Shown in pieces: positions 12,311 through 26,800 of a stretch of DNA of 64,000 bases. The stretch is from Brugia malayi (lineage: Eukaryota; Nematoda; Chromadorea; Rhabditida; Onchocercidae), in assembly GCF_000002995.4 (NCBI RefSeq), contig NW_025062479.1, positions 5,449,221-5,513,220 on the forward strand, read 5' to 3'. Position 1 is the stretch's first letter. Each line of letters opens with the position of its first letter. Under the pieces are notes generated by a model. The model was not told where the DNA came from, searched no databases, and saw nothing but the letters and a program-made list of their open reading frames with translations. The position numbers were made by a program, and so were the translations under genes.

Positions 12311-13605
12311 TACAAATGTGTATGCAACCCCTGTCAAACAAAGTTCAATGTATATGAAGCAAGGACAATTCATTTCTCATCTGGACATTTCCTTTGCAAG
12401 AGCCCATGTTTTGAGAAATTATGTATTTAGCACCGGAAATGAAAATGTACAGCCAACAAGCATTCGCTCGTAGCAGAGGTTCGTTTTTCACAGTAACCGA
12501 GTGGAATTAGGATAAAGCAGATAATCACTTCTGTAAATTCAACCCCCAATTTGACTGTGCAACAAAAACAATATCTTAACATGACTTTAGTGCAGTGAAA
12601 TACTAAGATTCTCGCATATAAGGACAGTGATAGATCACAAGCAAAATTTGTGGAAGTATATACCTGACAGTTGGCAAAGTCTTCATCAGTAAATTTGACA
12701 AAATTACGTTAGAGAATAGGTCTACGGAGATTACCATAAGATTTTATACGGTAGCATTTTAAAATCCTTTTGTAGCTTTGAAAATAGTTCGTTTTTTTCA
12801 GATACTCTGGATGTATGTATTTGTAGCAGGCACCTTTGCAGTGGTATCATGAGGACACGATTTAGAAATTCTAATCTGTTTCTGGTACAAATTATCCCTT
12901 TGTATTAGTGAATAAAATACCTTTGAAACTGTGCAGACAAAAAGCATATCATATTGAAATAAGTTAAATCATAGAAAATAGTAATCAATCTAAGTGCAGA
13001 AAAGCTAGTTTCCGAATCTGCAATAAACGCAAAATTCATTGTATTACGGATAATTCCTATAAAGTGATATTACAATTAGACAGTTTTAGTAAAAAACAAA
13101 TACAACTCGGAGGCAGTTTGTTTGTATGTCAGGTAAGACTGAGCAAACATGGTTCGTTTGAATACATTCTTGAAAATGAAGGAATTTGTTAGACCCAAAT
13201 TGTAGCAAATAACAAACAAGTCAGTGCTTTATATCGTAGTGACTGTTACTCCAATATTACAGATAACAATTTCAATAATCCACGAGTTAATTCCTTATCG
13301 AAAAATCCTATAATGATACTGTTTAGAAACAAAGATTTTAAAGCATCGAATTCTGGAAAACCAAAATTTTCAAACATGATTAGCATTTCCATTTCTATTC
13401 AGCGCTTACTGCTGTTCATCTACTATTAAACGAGACATTTTTGTCTAGTACTGTGAAAAAAGGAAATCGAAAACAAAAGAAATTGCAATTTAATGTATCA
13501 GCTGCAGACTCAGCTGTGGTCAAGTCAGAATATAACTAGAAATTGACCACAAGTCAAATGAGATTAGCTGTGCGAAAGTAGCACTCGTTAAAAAACGATT
13601 CTTAC
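12311..13605. other. Intergenic or unresolved 3' end of the minus-strand membrane-protein gene
   Basis: The minus-strand gene to the right leaves its last resolved exon with a good donor (CG/GTAAGA at 13605), so its terminal exon should lie here. One possibility follows the acceptor GGTTTTCCAG near 13350 and would add only a short basic tail. I could not decide it. Confidence 0.35.
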
Positions 13606-14113
13606 CGCGAAACACTGTTGTAAACCAGTACAGCACCGGTAAAAAATAACACAATCAGAATGCCGATTATGGCAAATAAAAATTCAGCACCACTGAATTC
13701 TGCATTTTGCGTATAATTAGATGATTCATGTATCTTCAATAATTTACGATTGATTGCGTCGTATATTTTTACTGTAAAATCCAATTTTCGCAATAAATAG
13801 ATAAATTGTTTCTTAACTCATAAAGAGATTTTAGAGGTGAAAAATAGTTCATGTCGTCTATTATTTGATTCCACCATTATTAGTAACTTTTTCGAGCCAC
13901 TCATTGCTCTTTGTGGAAGACAAACACTTTGTCTAAAGTGTAATAAAGCTTACGAAACTTACTTTAAACTATTTTAACATTTTGAACTATTTATTATTAT
14001 TGATTTCTTTATTACTGTTATCATTATTATTATTATCATTATTTATTATTATTATTATTATCATCAGTAAATTTATTACTAATTTATCACTACTAATCTA
14101 ATCAGTATTATTA

Positions 14114-14152
<39 letters not shown>

Positions 14153-17100
14153 TGATGAAACATAGCTGATATCATGGACAGAATTGAAGAAATCGAGAAT
14201 TTTTTCGTGAAAAAAGTAACCCCAGTACCTTTGCGTTTATAGATACTGAGTACAGCACTTTCAGGTGCTCACCGTTTCGCTCCATATTTGTTATCTGAAA
14301 ATTCTAAGAATGAGTGAATAAGAAATTTAAGAAAACAGAAGCAATCTCCATTACTGTTACTAATGCAAATATTTAATTAGTCAGGTGAGTTAATAAATGA
14401 TGGCAGGCTTTGAAATGATGAACAAATTTATTTTATATTTATTAGTATAAACTAACTATGTGAAAATTGAAGAGGAAACAAAGTTGAGAATAACCTTAAT
14501 CTGTACTGCATCTTCACTGATCGGTAAGCGTCCTTCATTCAAATCAGTGAAAAGCACAAATTTTTTCAATGCTAGCAATAACTTATGATTCAGTTCCACT
14601 GCTGTTAAATTGATACCAAGCGGAATTTTCAACTGAAGTTCGTAATGTTCTTCATTTTCAAAGCTAGATAGTGCACGTTTGAATTTACTAGTGGAAAAGA
14701 AATTTTGCTGTTCGAATTCAGTCTCCGGATTTTCATGACCATTTTGACTTTCTTTTTTTGTTGCGGAGTCATGTTGGATTATTTTATCGAAAATTTCTTT
14801 CAGAAAGGTGATCATGGGGATAGAAGGAACTTCCAAAGCACTTTTATTCCATTCCTTATGTTTTGAAATTTCATTTGCGTCAAAAGTTATTTCACTCTTT
14901 GCTTCGCTATCTTGTAGAATGAAATTGTCTGAAATGTAAAGCAAATTTGAAGCGTCGAAGTAAAAAAGAATTTGCAACATTTGCCGATCGTTTCTAGATT
15001 TGTAATAAATTTAAATTAGCCATACTGTTAGTCGGGAAAAAAAGTAATCATGAAATAAACAACCCTTTCGAAATGAAACGGTAGACGGATAATGAGCAGT
15101 TGGTGGAAATTCAAATGGTAGAGAAACAAACGGAGTCCATGCTGAGCCTGAAATTTCTAGAGAAATAAAAAAAAAGTACAGCAACAGATGGTAATAAAAA
15201 TAAGGTGTCACTTAAGCATCTAATAAAAACGACGAAATAATAACCGATTGAACGATTTGTTTTCACAACGATCGGTTTTTCTGACGTATTCATTACCGTT
15301 GGTTCTTTGGTAAAAAATGCTGTAAATAAAAGAGCTCATCGGCATAAACTCTACGAAATACTAGGCATATGCAAGCAACAGAAAATATAGGATCATAGTA
15401 TTACTCAAAGTATTACTCAAAAAGTATTAAAAAGCATTACTTAAAATGTATTTAGGCAAGTGGAACATCAATAAAATCTTTATAACATTAAAAGCAATTC
15501 ACTGTTAAGTTCCTTATAGCAAAAATTAATTTCAGAAAATTAACTGAACTTTTAAAACATAAAGTAAATAAGGCTAGAATTGATTCTGTTAAGAATTTGA
15601 TTTTCAATCAAGGAAAATAGCAGTAGTACTTTAACTTACGAGTGTTCTGCAATTCTGATGGTTCTATCTCGATACACTTAGTAGTTGTTCCCATTTTTTG
15701 TGGCGTAAGACTTAGTAATGCATCTAAAATTTTAAAATAAAGCATTTTTTGCCACTTTCTACGACATAGTTGATATTTTCCAGTTTGAGGATTTATGGAA
15801 TATTATATATTACCAAACCCTTAGCACAGAAGATTAAGTTATCCAAAGAAATTGAGAATCTAAGGGATAACGAACTGAAAAGAATGAGAAGGTGTTATAG
15901 GTGTAAATAGCAGTAGATCGTACTATTATTAAAACAGTTGCTACACTAATTATTTAGCAATTCTGGAAATTGCAAAAGTTGTTGTCCGTTTTCTTTAAAG
16001 TGTTCCAGAATTTTAAAATTAAACTGACACGGGATATAATAAATCTACCTGTATGCGTTGTGGTGGCAATCATGGTAGTAGGCATTGTAATAGGTACACT
16101 GTTTCCTGCAACATTGCCCCAACTAAATTCGATAAACTCAGTTTGAACATAATCGCGATTCTCATCATTGGGATATTCTTTTTCGGAAACCACAATCTCA
16201 GTAACATCACCAGGATTACTTGCTGTTGAAGCGTTAATAACTGATTGTGGGATGTGAGAAGTGATCGGCACCGGCATACTGCTAATAATGACTTCAGCTG
16301 TGCGGTTGGTGATTAGTGTTTTAATTGGAATAAGCGGAATGGTTGGGACTATAGTCACTAGTGAACTGGATAGTAAACTCGAAAGCATAGCTGTTAAGGT
16401 GAATGAAGAACTAGAAGATATAGTCCTTAATGTGGATAATGTTCCTGAAGAAGCGACTGTTGACGTATCTAGTGAAATAATTGATGTCATTGTTGTTTCT
16501 AAAACTTTTGGCCAACTAGGCACATTTGTCCAAGTACCAATTTGTTCTGTTTCTGTAGCCTCAGCAATAAAACTTGTGAGCGAAGTGTTTTCAGAATACG
16601 ACAGAGCTGTACTTTCAGTAGAACTTGAGGACGTTGAAGTTTTATTCCTAGTCAAAATGGTTGATGATGATTCAGGAAATATAAGTGTCAATTGAGGAAG
16701 CAAAGGGGTCATAAAAGCTGATTCAGGAATACTTTCGTAAATATGACGATCGGTTGTTGCAGCAACTCCAGTTTGGAAATCACTACTTACATTAGCCATA
16801 ATAAATGGTATTTGTGTAGCCAATACTGTTTTATTACTGTTATTATCTCGTTCATCTGTGGGGAAATTATGGTCAAAATTATTCAACGTGGTATCCTGAA
16901 AATGGTCCTGAGGAGTCAGAAATGGAGTTAACATTGTTGGCAATGATTCTAAATGATTGTTTGCAACGACATCCACTGAAACATTGCCGGTGAAAACTTG
17001 TAAGTTTATTTTTCCACCAGTAATATCCACCGCATGATGCGAAGCTGTTGAAGCCATCTGTAACGCAGGGAAATAAAAGTTATGAAATTATTGTAGAATT

Positions 17101-18995
17101 CTAAATTCACCTTTGCGTTAAAAATTATTTTCAAAAATCTCATTAATATGATTTAATCTTGCACTTCGACTTTTTAATCCTTTCATTAACTTGATATAGT
17201 TGATAAATGTATTCAAATTATAAAAAGAAAAAAAAAAATGCGAACATTTGTTGAAGTAGTTTGCACTGTAATTTGTGAACGATTTGTAGATGCATGAATG
17301 GAGCTAGTATTGCCAGATTTCAACAAAATTCTCAACTGCATTGATAAAAGATTTACATTGCCAGCAGGACGTATTTCTCGACCTTCAACGACGACCGCTT
17401 CTCTTCCACGGTCAATGACCACTCTGTGAAAAGACTATTAGTCTTATATCAAGAACCTTATACCAAGAAGCACAGGAAAGTGAAAAAACTATTTCGAACA
17501 ACCAACTTTTAAAAAATACAAAACACGAAATTTTGGAATTCTCTACGAATGTCCTAAATTAATTTGCTGAAAACTCAGATACCTGGAATACTGATCAGTA
17601 CTAATGATGATATTTGACGAATTAGGGAGCATTTGTACAATTGCTCGTTCATTCTCGCATTGCACAATCATCTCGTGGTCAGAAACCAATATTTCAAAAG
17701 GTGATACAATAGTTTTCAAATTAACCATGTATAATCCTGACCTTATCCTTAGAAAACGATAGTCTGGTGTTATTTGTACGGTAATATTTCCATATCGCAT
17801 TTTCATCTGAATAAGGTTTAAGATTTGCAAACTGGAAAAGTAAAAACCGTTGCCATAAAAATTATGACAGTTCTTGGCAAAAATTTGATCAGAAAGTGGA
17901 GGAATTCTAGAAAAAACTTCGAGGATTTTTTAAAACAAAATTTGAACCAATATACTTAGATAATTAGCAGTAATTAAAGAAATGTAGAACAACATGGAAA
18001 TCTTAAAAGTGTTAACCTGTGCATTGAAAATAGTCATGTTAATATTGTAGTTACTGCTGACTGAAACAATATGAAGTTGACGATTAAGACCATTTAAAAT
18101 ATTGGAACCGATAGTGATTTGACCAGCCACAGGTAACTGCCAAGTAACAGCCGAAACGTGAGCCCACTGGCCATTAATTGCATTTACTTCAGTAATACCA
18201 TTGGAAAAAATTAAGTTGACCTTCTTATCAGCTCTATACTCCATATAGGAGTGACCGTCAGTGCTTCGATTTGCCCTCAGCAATATCTGAAAGTCGAACT
18301 GATGACCAGTTAATTAATGTACATCAGCTTAACCAGGACAAAGTAGTTTATAAGGCTTGAAAAAATCTAGAGGGTACAATTCCCTGAAGCATAGACTAAA
18401 TTTCATAAACTATTTCCAATTAATCCTAAAAAAAGATTGCTTTTCAATAAAAAGTTAACATAGTTTGGAAAACTAGTAGTACGGGGTTTTAATCATTCTG
18501 TCTTTTTCCCTTTCCGTTTTTCATTACATATTACTCTAATTGATCTTTTAGAAAACGTTTGCAAATCAAAGCTTGCTATGATAATTCTCAAACAATGAAG
18601 TAATTCTTTCGAAACTATTCATCAAAAAACCAAAGGGACTGCAAATAGTACGCAAAGTTTTAGGACAGTTACATAATTCACAAAAAATCATCTTTTCATA
18701 ATGAAGGGGAAACTTATCTGGATTTGCTCGCATTTTGTTTGAAGAATTACTTGTGAGAGCTCAAAAATGGAAAGAACATTGTTATAACCGGAAAATTTTT
18801 CAGTTTGTCCATGCGGTTGAAAGTCTAATCTTGAATTGCGTGACCATACTTTTCCATGCAGAAACTTTTCTTGGAATTCAACTTTTGATTCATCTGAGAT
18901 GACAACTACCCAATCGGTGATAGAAACATTGGAACTGGATGAATGTACCTGTGTGACCATGATCTTCATGTAAGTCAAATAGGAAATTAAGCACT
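13606..18995 (-). CDS. Unrecognised type I membrane protein with Ser/Thr-rich mucin-like ectodomain (both ends incomplete)
   Basis: Exons in transcript order: 18995-18751, 18286-18017, 17806-17583, 17423-17246, 17057-16049, 15723-15640, 15319-15245, 15156-15064, 14928-14495, 13811-13606. All junction phases agree, giving about 940 residues. The first four exons form a beta-rich, N-glycosylation-rich region (several NxS/T sites). The 1009-nt exon is a Ser/Thr/Pro-rich, mucin-like stretch. The next three short exons and the 434-nt exon encode a globular juxtamembrane segment (YELQLKIPLG...), and the last resolved exon has one strong transmembrane helix (EFLFAIIGILIVLFFTGAVL) and a stop-transfer-like SVSR. 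No signal peptide or final exon was found: an acceptor (ATATCTCAG) opens the first exon, so at least one exon lies upstream. The juxtamembrane part could be SEA-like, but I cannot show this. Adhesive or protective surface protein is an inference from architecture only. Confidence 0.78.
13991..14151. repeat. (ATT)n trinucleotide-rich tract
   Basis: Interrupted ATT/TTA repeats fill part of the intron between the last two resolved exons of the membrane-protein gene; the purest run is about 14114-14150. Confidence 0.9.
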
Positions 18996-20890
18996 CTGAG
19001 ATATCTAATCCTTCGTCTCAAGAACAGTCATAGTGATTTATCCCGCTCCTTTTTCTAATTTCCAAGGTTTTGAAAGAAAAACTCAGAAATAAATAGAAGG
19101 TAAAGGATAAAGAATTACTCCTTTGAATAACAGCAAGGATATCAATAGCGCTCTGTAAAAGCAACTTGGACTAGATAAAATTAACTGCTTTAACTGCGAG
19201 ACATTTCTGACTTGCAGTTAAATATGAAACAAAATTCATAGTAGTCTGCTCTGTATAACTGCTAAAGTAAAGCAAAAGAAGCAGTTTTATCGTGAGAGCT
19301 AATGGAAGAATGAAAATGAAGTACCACAATATGATCTGTAGGCAGTGCATGTTGTTCGAAATGCTGTTGAGTAGTAACAAGTTGGTAATAGCTAAGAAGT
19401 AGAATATAGACACTGGGAACAAAGGGCAGTAAATAGCAACAAGGCATTCGGTACTAGGTCAGGCTTATGTAAAGGAACGTGAGCATGTTGGCAATGCCAT
19501 CCTACCCAGGCAGCCACCGACCACACCTCATCCGTTTCTTGAAGCTGTATATGCTCCTTCCTAGACACCAGTATCCATGGTGATCTTTTGAAATATCTGG
19601 CCAATAAACAAATGTACTCCACCAACAACATATCCTGCACATTCCTCGACACAGTAAATTGCTATTCCCCAACCTTCCCTGAAACTTTTGATAACTAATC
19701 TTCAATCTCTCTGTCCTCTCTTCCTTTAGAACTATGCTGTTAGATTCAACTACAATTTGGTCTGGAATTGACAGTATTTAAAAATTTTGAAATTCGAAAA
19801 ACCGCAATAGAAATTCGCTGACTGACCACTCTGTCATCATTGGTTTCAGTTCACTTCCATCGAACTATCCTCTTGGCGCGTCATCTCTCAACTCTAAAAC
19901 ATCATCAGGACCAATTTCTTACAACTATTCGATGGTTGATCTAATCGATATACTCACTATATCAAGGAGCAAAATGGAAAAATATTTATTAAAGTATCCA
20001 TTAGAACAACATAAAACAGTAGTATGACTTCTTATGATTCCCATGCACCATTACTAACAGCTTGACTTACTCGCTAATTGTAAGATGGAAACAGTTTGAG
20101 CAAACCATCGGTAACTAAAAAATAAAATTTAACACAACTTACAGATACACATATTAACAAAATTGAATTAGTGAATCAACAACGCTGCGCACTTGGTAAA
20201 AAGTAAATTTGCATAAGACGGATAATAGCTTACCAAATATAAGGTATTCGAATTCAAGAAAAATTAAGTTTTGGAAAAAACAGGAATGAAATATAGTATG
20301 GAGTTTGCGTATGTATGATGAGGCAGTTACTTGAGATGAACAATGTAATTCAGCACCAACAAAAAAGGCGACACATGCATATGGTATCAGTTGATTGGAA
20401 TCATAGTAGTAGTAGTTTCAGTAATCCCGAAGAAATTATTAGTACATTTCAGAAAAAAGAAAATATGTAGATATCAGAAATACGAAACTAAATTTGCAAC
20501 TTAGAAATGTGAAATTTGAAAAGAGTTGAACATTGAAATCTCAACACATTCAGAGAGGTTACCACTACGAAGCACAACTGAGGATAAAAAGAAAGGAAAA
20601 CCCGTTGGCAAGCACTGGAGTTAAACAACAATATAAAAGCATACTACTAACAGTACCCTGAATCCGATGTATTCGGTAATTAGAGAAGCCAAAAATGGTA
20701 CTTGCTTATTACTCTAAGCAGCCATAAATATGATATAAGTTATTATAACAAATTCCTCTCCCTCATTTCTGCCTGAACTTGGAATAATTTAACGCATTTT
20801 TGGATTAGGAATAAATTTACAATGTCGAAGAATGACTAAACGATTTGCACGAAGTATTCTGTACGAAATATCACGCTTTACGAATAAAGA
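18996..20890. other. Interval between two minus-strand genes; probably contains missing 5' exon(s)
   Basis: The first exon or exons of the membrane-protein gene should be here on the minus strand. A leucine-rich open stretch at about 19250-19350 (minus; MHCLQIILWYFIFILPLAL) could be a signal sequence, but I found no junction that fits the required phase well. A less AT-rich stretch at 19392-19705 is open in more than one minus frame and remains unexplained. Confidence 0.35.
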
Positions 20891-23800
20891 TTACACAAGG
20901 TCACCGTCAACATGCGCAAAATTAAATGGAGTGGTATGTATTCCACCATGATGTAAAAACGTGCTCAACATTTGTGACGTTGTGTTATTATTTGCAAGTA
21001 AACTGGTTGAAGAACTGACATCAATAATACGTGGTTTATGTATTCGACGTGAAGAATCAACATCATCCACGTCGGTCACCAAAGACAGTGAATCTCTATC
21101 CGCAAAGCTAAACGTTGTATCACCATTTTCCGATACCTTCTAAATAAAAAAGATCTACAGTATCCAATAATTTCATCTCATAATCTGTAACGTAATGAAA
21201 ACTAATTTCTAAGCCACCGAATTTACCCAGATTTCCGTTTGCATTGAATAATTAATGCAATTATTACATAAAATGCAAGTATTTCTTTATGACTGTTTTA
21301 TTTGAAACGAAAAAAAAACTCAAAAATGAAATACTGGGTGGTGAAGATTGACGTAATTATGCAGTGACCTTCGCAATGTATTTGATTTGATAACATCACC
21401 ATATAGATTTGCTAAAAATAGACAGGTGGGGTTTTTCAGCAATAAAAAGAAATGTGGCAAATTAAGGTCTGGTTAACAAATTAAAGAAAGTTATGACATA
21501 CGATCAAATTCATATTCAACCAAACATTCCGGTTCATAGTAATTAACTGGATCCACTTGCTGTACATATCCATTTGGACTAACTTCCTCAAAAAGTAATT
21601 TCGATCAGTTTAAAGATAAAAAATATGCATTGGAAGTAAAATATGAAACAGACAATTTGTTGTAACAAATATTAACACATACAATCATTGTTCTCAAACT
21701 CTGGTCATCCTCGGAATGTGGATCATGACCTAATTCGCTTCTGCTTGTATTGATCGAATCCGGTCTACATAGGCTTTCAGCACATGTTAACGTTCCATAC
21801 ATTTGTACTGGCCTTACATCTAAGCCGTTATTATTGGCATTTCGTACCATCTCCGTTTTTTCTGGAAAATTATTGCAAAACGAACATCACAACAGCTGCC
21901 TTCATTATTATTATTATTAATTAAGCGAAACTAATTAAAATCTTATTACGATTTCGGAATGAATAAATCAAACGTCGCTCAACTTACCTTGCAGCTGTCT
22001 CTTCCGTTTTCGTCGATGAATGTAACAGAGTAGAAAGCAATTTAATAATAATAGAATTATGCAACATATACCAAATATCACGATTACTGACATAGGAAAA
22101 GAATCCTTCTAAAATAAATTGAAGCATTTTACAGGCATGTGTACCGTATCACAACTTAATTTCTTAAAGCAAAAAATAGTTCTGGTTTCGAAGTATTAAA
22201 GACTTGGAAATCCAAAACACACACGGAATATTATATCAACCTTTGTCGCACTAATAACATCCATTCCGTATTCGTCTTTTGTATAGACAGTAATAGGGGG
22301 TCGAGAAAATTCTGACACCATGCCACGTTTATTTCGTGCTCGGATTGAGATTTCGTATAGACAAGCTGGTTGTAATCCTCGGATTTCTACTTCCTAAAAT
22401 TTCTCATAAAACTTACACGATATGTATAGAAAACTAAGAAAAATAGAAGCATATGTCATTTTTTACATTTCATTCTTCTACAAAAACTTGCAGTAGCCGA
22501 AAAATTGTTGACATATGAAATTGTCATCCATTAAACAGCATGTAACCTTAAGCTATTTTATTCAACAACGATGGTGTGAAATTTTAAACATTCCAAAAAA
22601 CCAACCGGAAATGACGAATTAACGATATGATAAACACTCTCTACAGATGTCTGGTAACGCACTTCAAATATTTGTTCCGAACCTCCATCAAAACCAGGAA
22701 TCCAATTAAATGACAGAGAATTTTTTGTAATATTTGAAACTCGTAATGAGGAAGGAGTATCCGGGGCTGTTGGCGGACTGACTCGGATTTCAACAGTATC
22801 TTCTCCATACCTATTTATTGCGAAGCATTTTACTGGATGCTGGTAGTCGTAACGATCCAAAGAAGAAATATAAAACACACCCTGGAATTTAAGCATTTCT
22901 TATACCATTAATTTTTAAGTACCATCACTTAAATTTGACAAATTTGCCAAAAACTAGAAAATTATGGAAACGATATTAACCTCAAATGTAGAATAATTCA
23001 GTTGAAGGGTTGTGAACGAATATTTAGAACTATTTCGCCGGACTGGGCTTGATTGGCCTTGAACAATCCACTGGAAATGAGCATCCGGAACTGCATGTGC
23101 TCTACAACAAAGTTGTACTCGTCCACCCAAAGGTCCAGCAGCTCGTAAAAGCGATGGTTGCCTAATGATTGCTGGTGCACGATTCACCAACAGATACGCC
23201 ACAGTGCGATTAGCCTTAAATAATGTAAGAATTCTAAGATCCAGCATTAACTCTATTACAACAACCAGCAATTTGTTGTGAATCTTCAACACATTTATAG
23301 CAGCAATTATTGGCGAAATTCATTTATTCATTATTGGCATATACGCGATGAAATTCATTTAAAAGATTTAAATAAAGACTACCAACCACCCCTTTTCCGT
23401 TATCGGCAAGGCAGATATATGCACCACTTGTTTCAAATGATGCATTGAGTCGCATAACAGCTCTAGTTTGTCCAACAAATGACACTTCTTCAATAATTTG
23501 CTCGTCATGTAACCATTTTACCATGCCATCACGCTTAGGAACGCCATCTACTTCACATTCCATAACTACTTCCTTACCTACCGTGGCTATCACTGGTGAG
23601 GTTATATGCGTCACATACGCTGCATCTGAATATCAAGAAAAAAAATTGCTGAAAAGAAAAAGAAACACTAATTATGGTAAAAACAATTTTACTCCCAGAA
23701 CAAATATTCCTTTCAAGTTCCTTTACGAAAGTTAACAGTTTATTCTTCAAAATTTTCTTAGAAGCAAGCTAAGACACTCCAACTGTGCACTACTCCTCGT

Positions 23801-26800
23801 TAGCGAATAAACCCAGAAAAGATTAAGAATACGATAATAATGCTTACATTCCACAGTTACATAAACCGTAACATTGACTGTGCCGATACTGTTTCCTGCT
23901 ATAAGAGTAAAAAGACCACTATCAAATCTAGTGACGGAATGTCCAGATAAGACAGGTCCTGCAACAGATTTCTTAAAATCAGACAGCTCATTGATCACAG
24001 AAACAAAAGAACATTGCATGGTTTTAAAAATGTACCTCTAGCTGTAATTGCACCGACCATATGTTCAAAATGAGAACCATCTTTTCGCCATCTCCAAGTG
24101 CTTACTGGTGGATTAGCACGTAATGTAATATTTTTTTTGAAGTCATCACCCTCACCGATGACAATAGCTAAAGCCCCATCTACCACTATTCGTGGAGCAT
24201 CTAAAAATTACATCACTGAGTAAAGGAAATTAAGCAAAGAAAATTTCTTACCTTTCGGGGAGAGGGAAGAGGGGGGCAAAAAACTGTAGCAGATATTCCA
24301 ACTTTTTCTACTACTAAATGCAAAGTATAACTCACAAAGAACATTCAGTGAATATAATGCAAATTTCTGTTCAGCCCACTGCGGATGCGATGCAGTACAT
24401 TGAACCTCACCGCCATCCATCTCTTCCGTTGGAATGAACTCAATAACACTTTCCATCTCATGTCCACCATACTCTTGATTCCTTAAAATGTTTGGAATAG
24501 ATGGAACCTGCACAGCTCTAGATAATAATGAAAGCGCTACACAGTTGCTCTGCATTAAATAATACAGCAGCTTAAAGTGAGAATAAATGCGTTACTAATT
24601 CAACTCACGATCGATTATTGCGTTTTTCCTCAAACAAGAACCCAGCACTAGCAACAACTGGGAAAGTCCACGTCAACTGCGCTATAGGATTTGAAGAATG
24701 AACCAAGCAAAACAATTTCGTAATTTCTCCCGCTATGATTAGTCGTTTGCTTCGATCCTGACGCACGGTAACCCGCCGTGGTGGGACTGAAAACTTTTTT
24801 TAATGCACAAAAATATCCCAACTTCTCCCACCTACTGATCTAAAAGTTATTAAAATTCAAAAATCCTATCACTGACATAAAACAGTCAAGGATTTTGTAA
24901 CAACAAGCGGTTCATCTAATGCGCCATTTCTGGCTTCGCATTTCAATTGCTGATTATTCATCGTGCGATCAAGAGAAACTGATATGGCACTTTGTGAAAT
25001 GTCACCCAATGCAGCATTTCGTGTTCCTTTGAGCTAAAAATATTACACACTAATAAGTTGGTAAAAGTGTAAAAAAAATTTTGAAAGTTCATGCATTTCT
25101 ATCTACATTCTTTTCTTGCAGAGCAATGTGTAAAACATAGAAATTCTACTATCTTCTAGAATAAATAGTAGAGCAGCCAGAAATCACATCTTTATTTCTG
25201 CTAACTGACAACATACTTACTTTTTAATAAGCACACGTGCATAGCAATAAATGTGTGACTAACGCAATATAGTGGTCACAAGACAAATGCTGAACTACTA
25301 AAACCTAACCTCCTTCCAGCGAGTTTTATTTTTGTGTTTGGAATTTCGCTATAATGACAGAATTTTTGAAAAAGACAAGAAAGAATTTAAAAAGAAAGGA
25401 ATTTAAAAAGGGATTCAGAAATCTCGCATTCAATAATCAAAAGCTGATTACTCTGAAATATTTGATATTTATCTACAGTGTAGTTTAAAAACTCGCTTTT
25501 GCGCATAACTTTGGTCACAGACCTGCTATCAGAATTACAGTCTAAAAGAGAAGTTTTAAACCTTTTCGACACCCCTGAACCACGTTAACGTCGCGAGTGG
25601 ATTTCCTCCTTGGGATTCGCATGTAAGATTCAGAGTTTCACCTTCCAGAAGTATCATTCCTTCAGATCCATAAATGACCGGTTTCATGGGCGGTGCTATA
25701 AATTTTAGTAACAATTCCTAAAATTGTACATTGAAAATGAAAATTTTTAGCCATGAGAAGTTAATATATAATAATTCCATATTCAAATGAAAGCTCACAA
25801 AGGATGTGAATAACCAATTGTTTGCTTGTTGTTCCTTGATCATTCACAGCAATACATTGAACATTAATTTGATGTTTAACAACATTTACATCAGTTGAAC
25901 TGATGGTTAGATTTGAAACAGTAACAGTACCAGTAGTCTGTTCCAGATATGAATGAATTACTGACTGTACTGCTTGTCCATTAATTAGCCAAGAAATTTT
26001 GGCTGCTGGATTCGATAATCTAAAACTTACATTCGTGACGTAACCGCGAACTCGTATCTTCGTCAGAATCTACCATTTTTTCCTACCCACGTGTATTTAT
26101 TTCGGAAATGCCCGCAGCATTTAAAAAAGATGAATTTAGAAAACATACCCCGTTCTACATTGTAGTGCAACTATATGTCCAGTTCGTACAGTTGTTTCTC
26201 CTGATATTTCAATGCTACGAGGAGCAACTGAAATTTGAAATCTTTGAACAAAATTTAAAAACACAATTTATTAGAACTCGAAAAACTTACATAAAACGGA
26301 AAGACGAATACCCTCAGAAAGAGGTACATCATCGGCTAAATTTGTTGACTGACATTCATATACAGCACCATTGTCATCTGCATCAACTACCATTGAATAA
26401 ATATTAACAGTTTCCTGAAAATATAATATAAAATGAGAAAAGCAAGCTTCGTGCTTTTTTGTGGTAAAAAATTCCTTCAATAAGCATTCCCAGAACAGGA
26501 GTGGAAAGAAAAGGAATGAAGAGGAGTTTTAAACAGGAGAACAAAACAAGATCCAGTGTGCAGATTTGTCCTAGATTTCTAACGGGAACAACTATAAAGT
26601 TTATTGGAAATGAGTCGATACAGAATTTACCACTCATTTTTGAAAATTACAGTATAATCATGATAATCATGATTATACATATATTACTGGTCATAAGTCG
26701 CAAAGTATTATACTTTTTGCTTCTATCTTTTTATTCCAAAGAGATATTTGCAAATAATTTATTGCAGCTAAGGTTCCTAAATTTGCATACTTCCCAAAAA

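Noticed and set aside
16261..16695. 144-codon plus-strand open frame
   Set aside because: It is the complement of the Ser/Thr-rich exon of the minus-strand membrane-protein gene; Ser/Thr codons read as Val/Ile-rich on the other strand.
18688..18750. Extension of the minus-strand exon to a CAG/ATAAGT boundary, which would be an A-starting intron
   Set aside because: A normal donor CAA/GTAATT 63 nt earlier (intron from 18750) gives the correct phase, so no non-canonical intron is needed.
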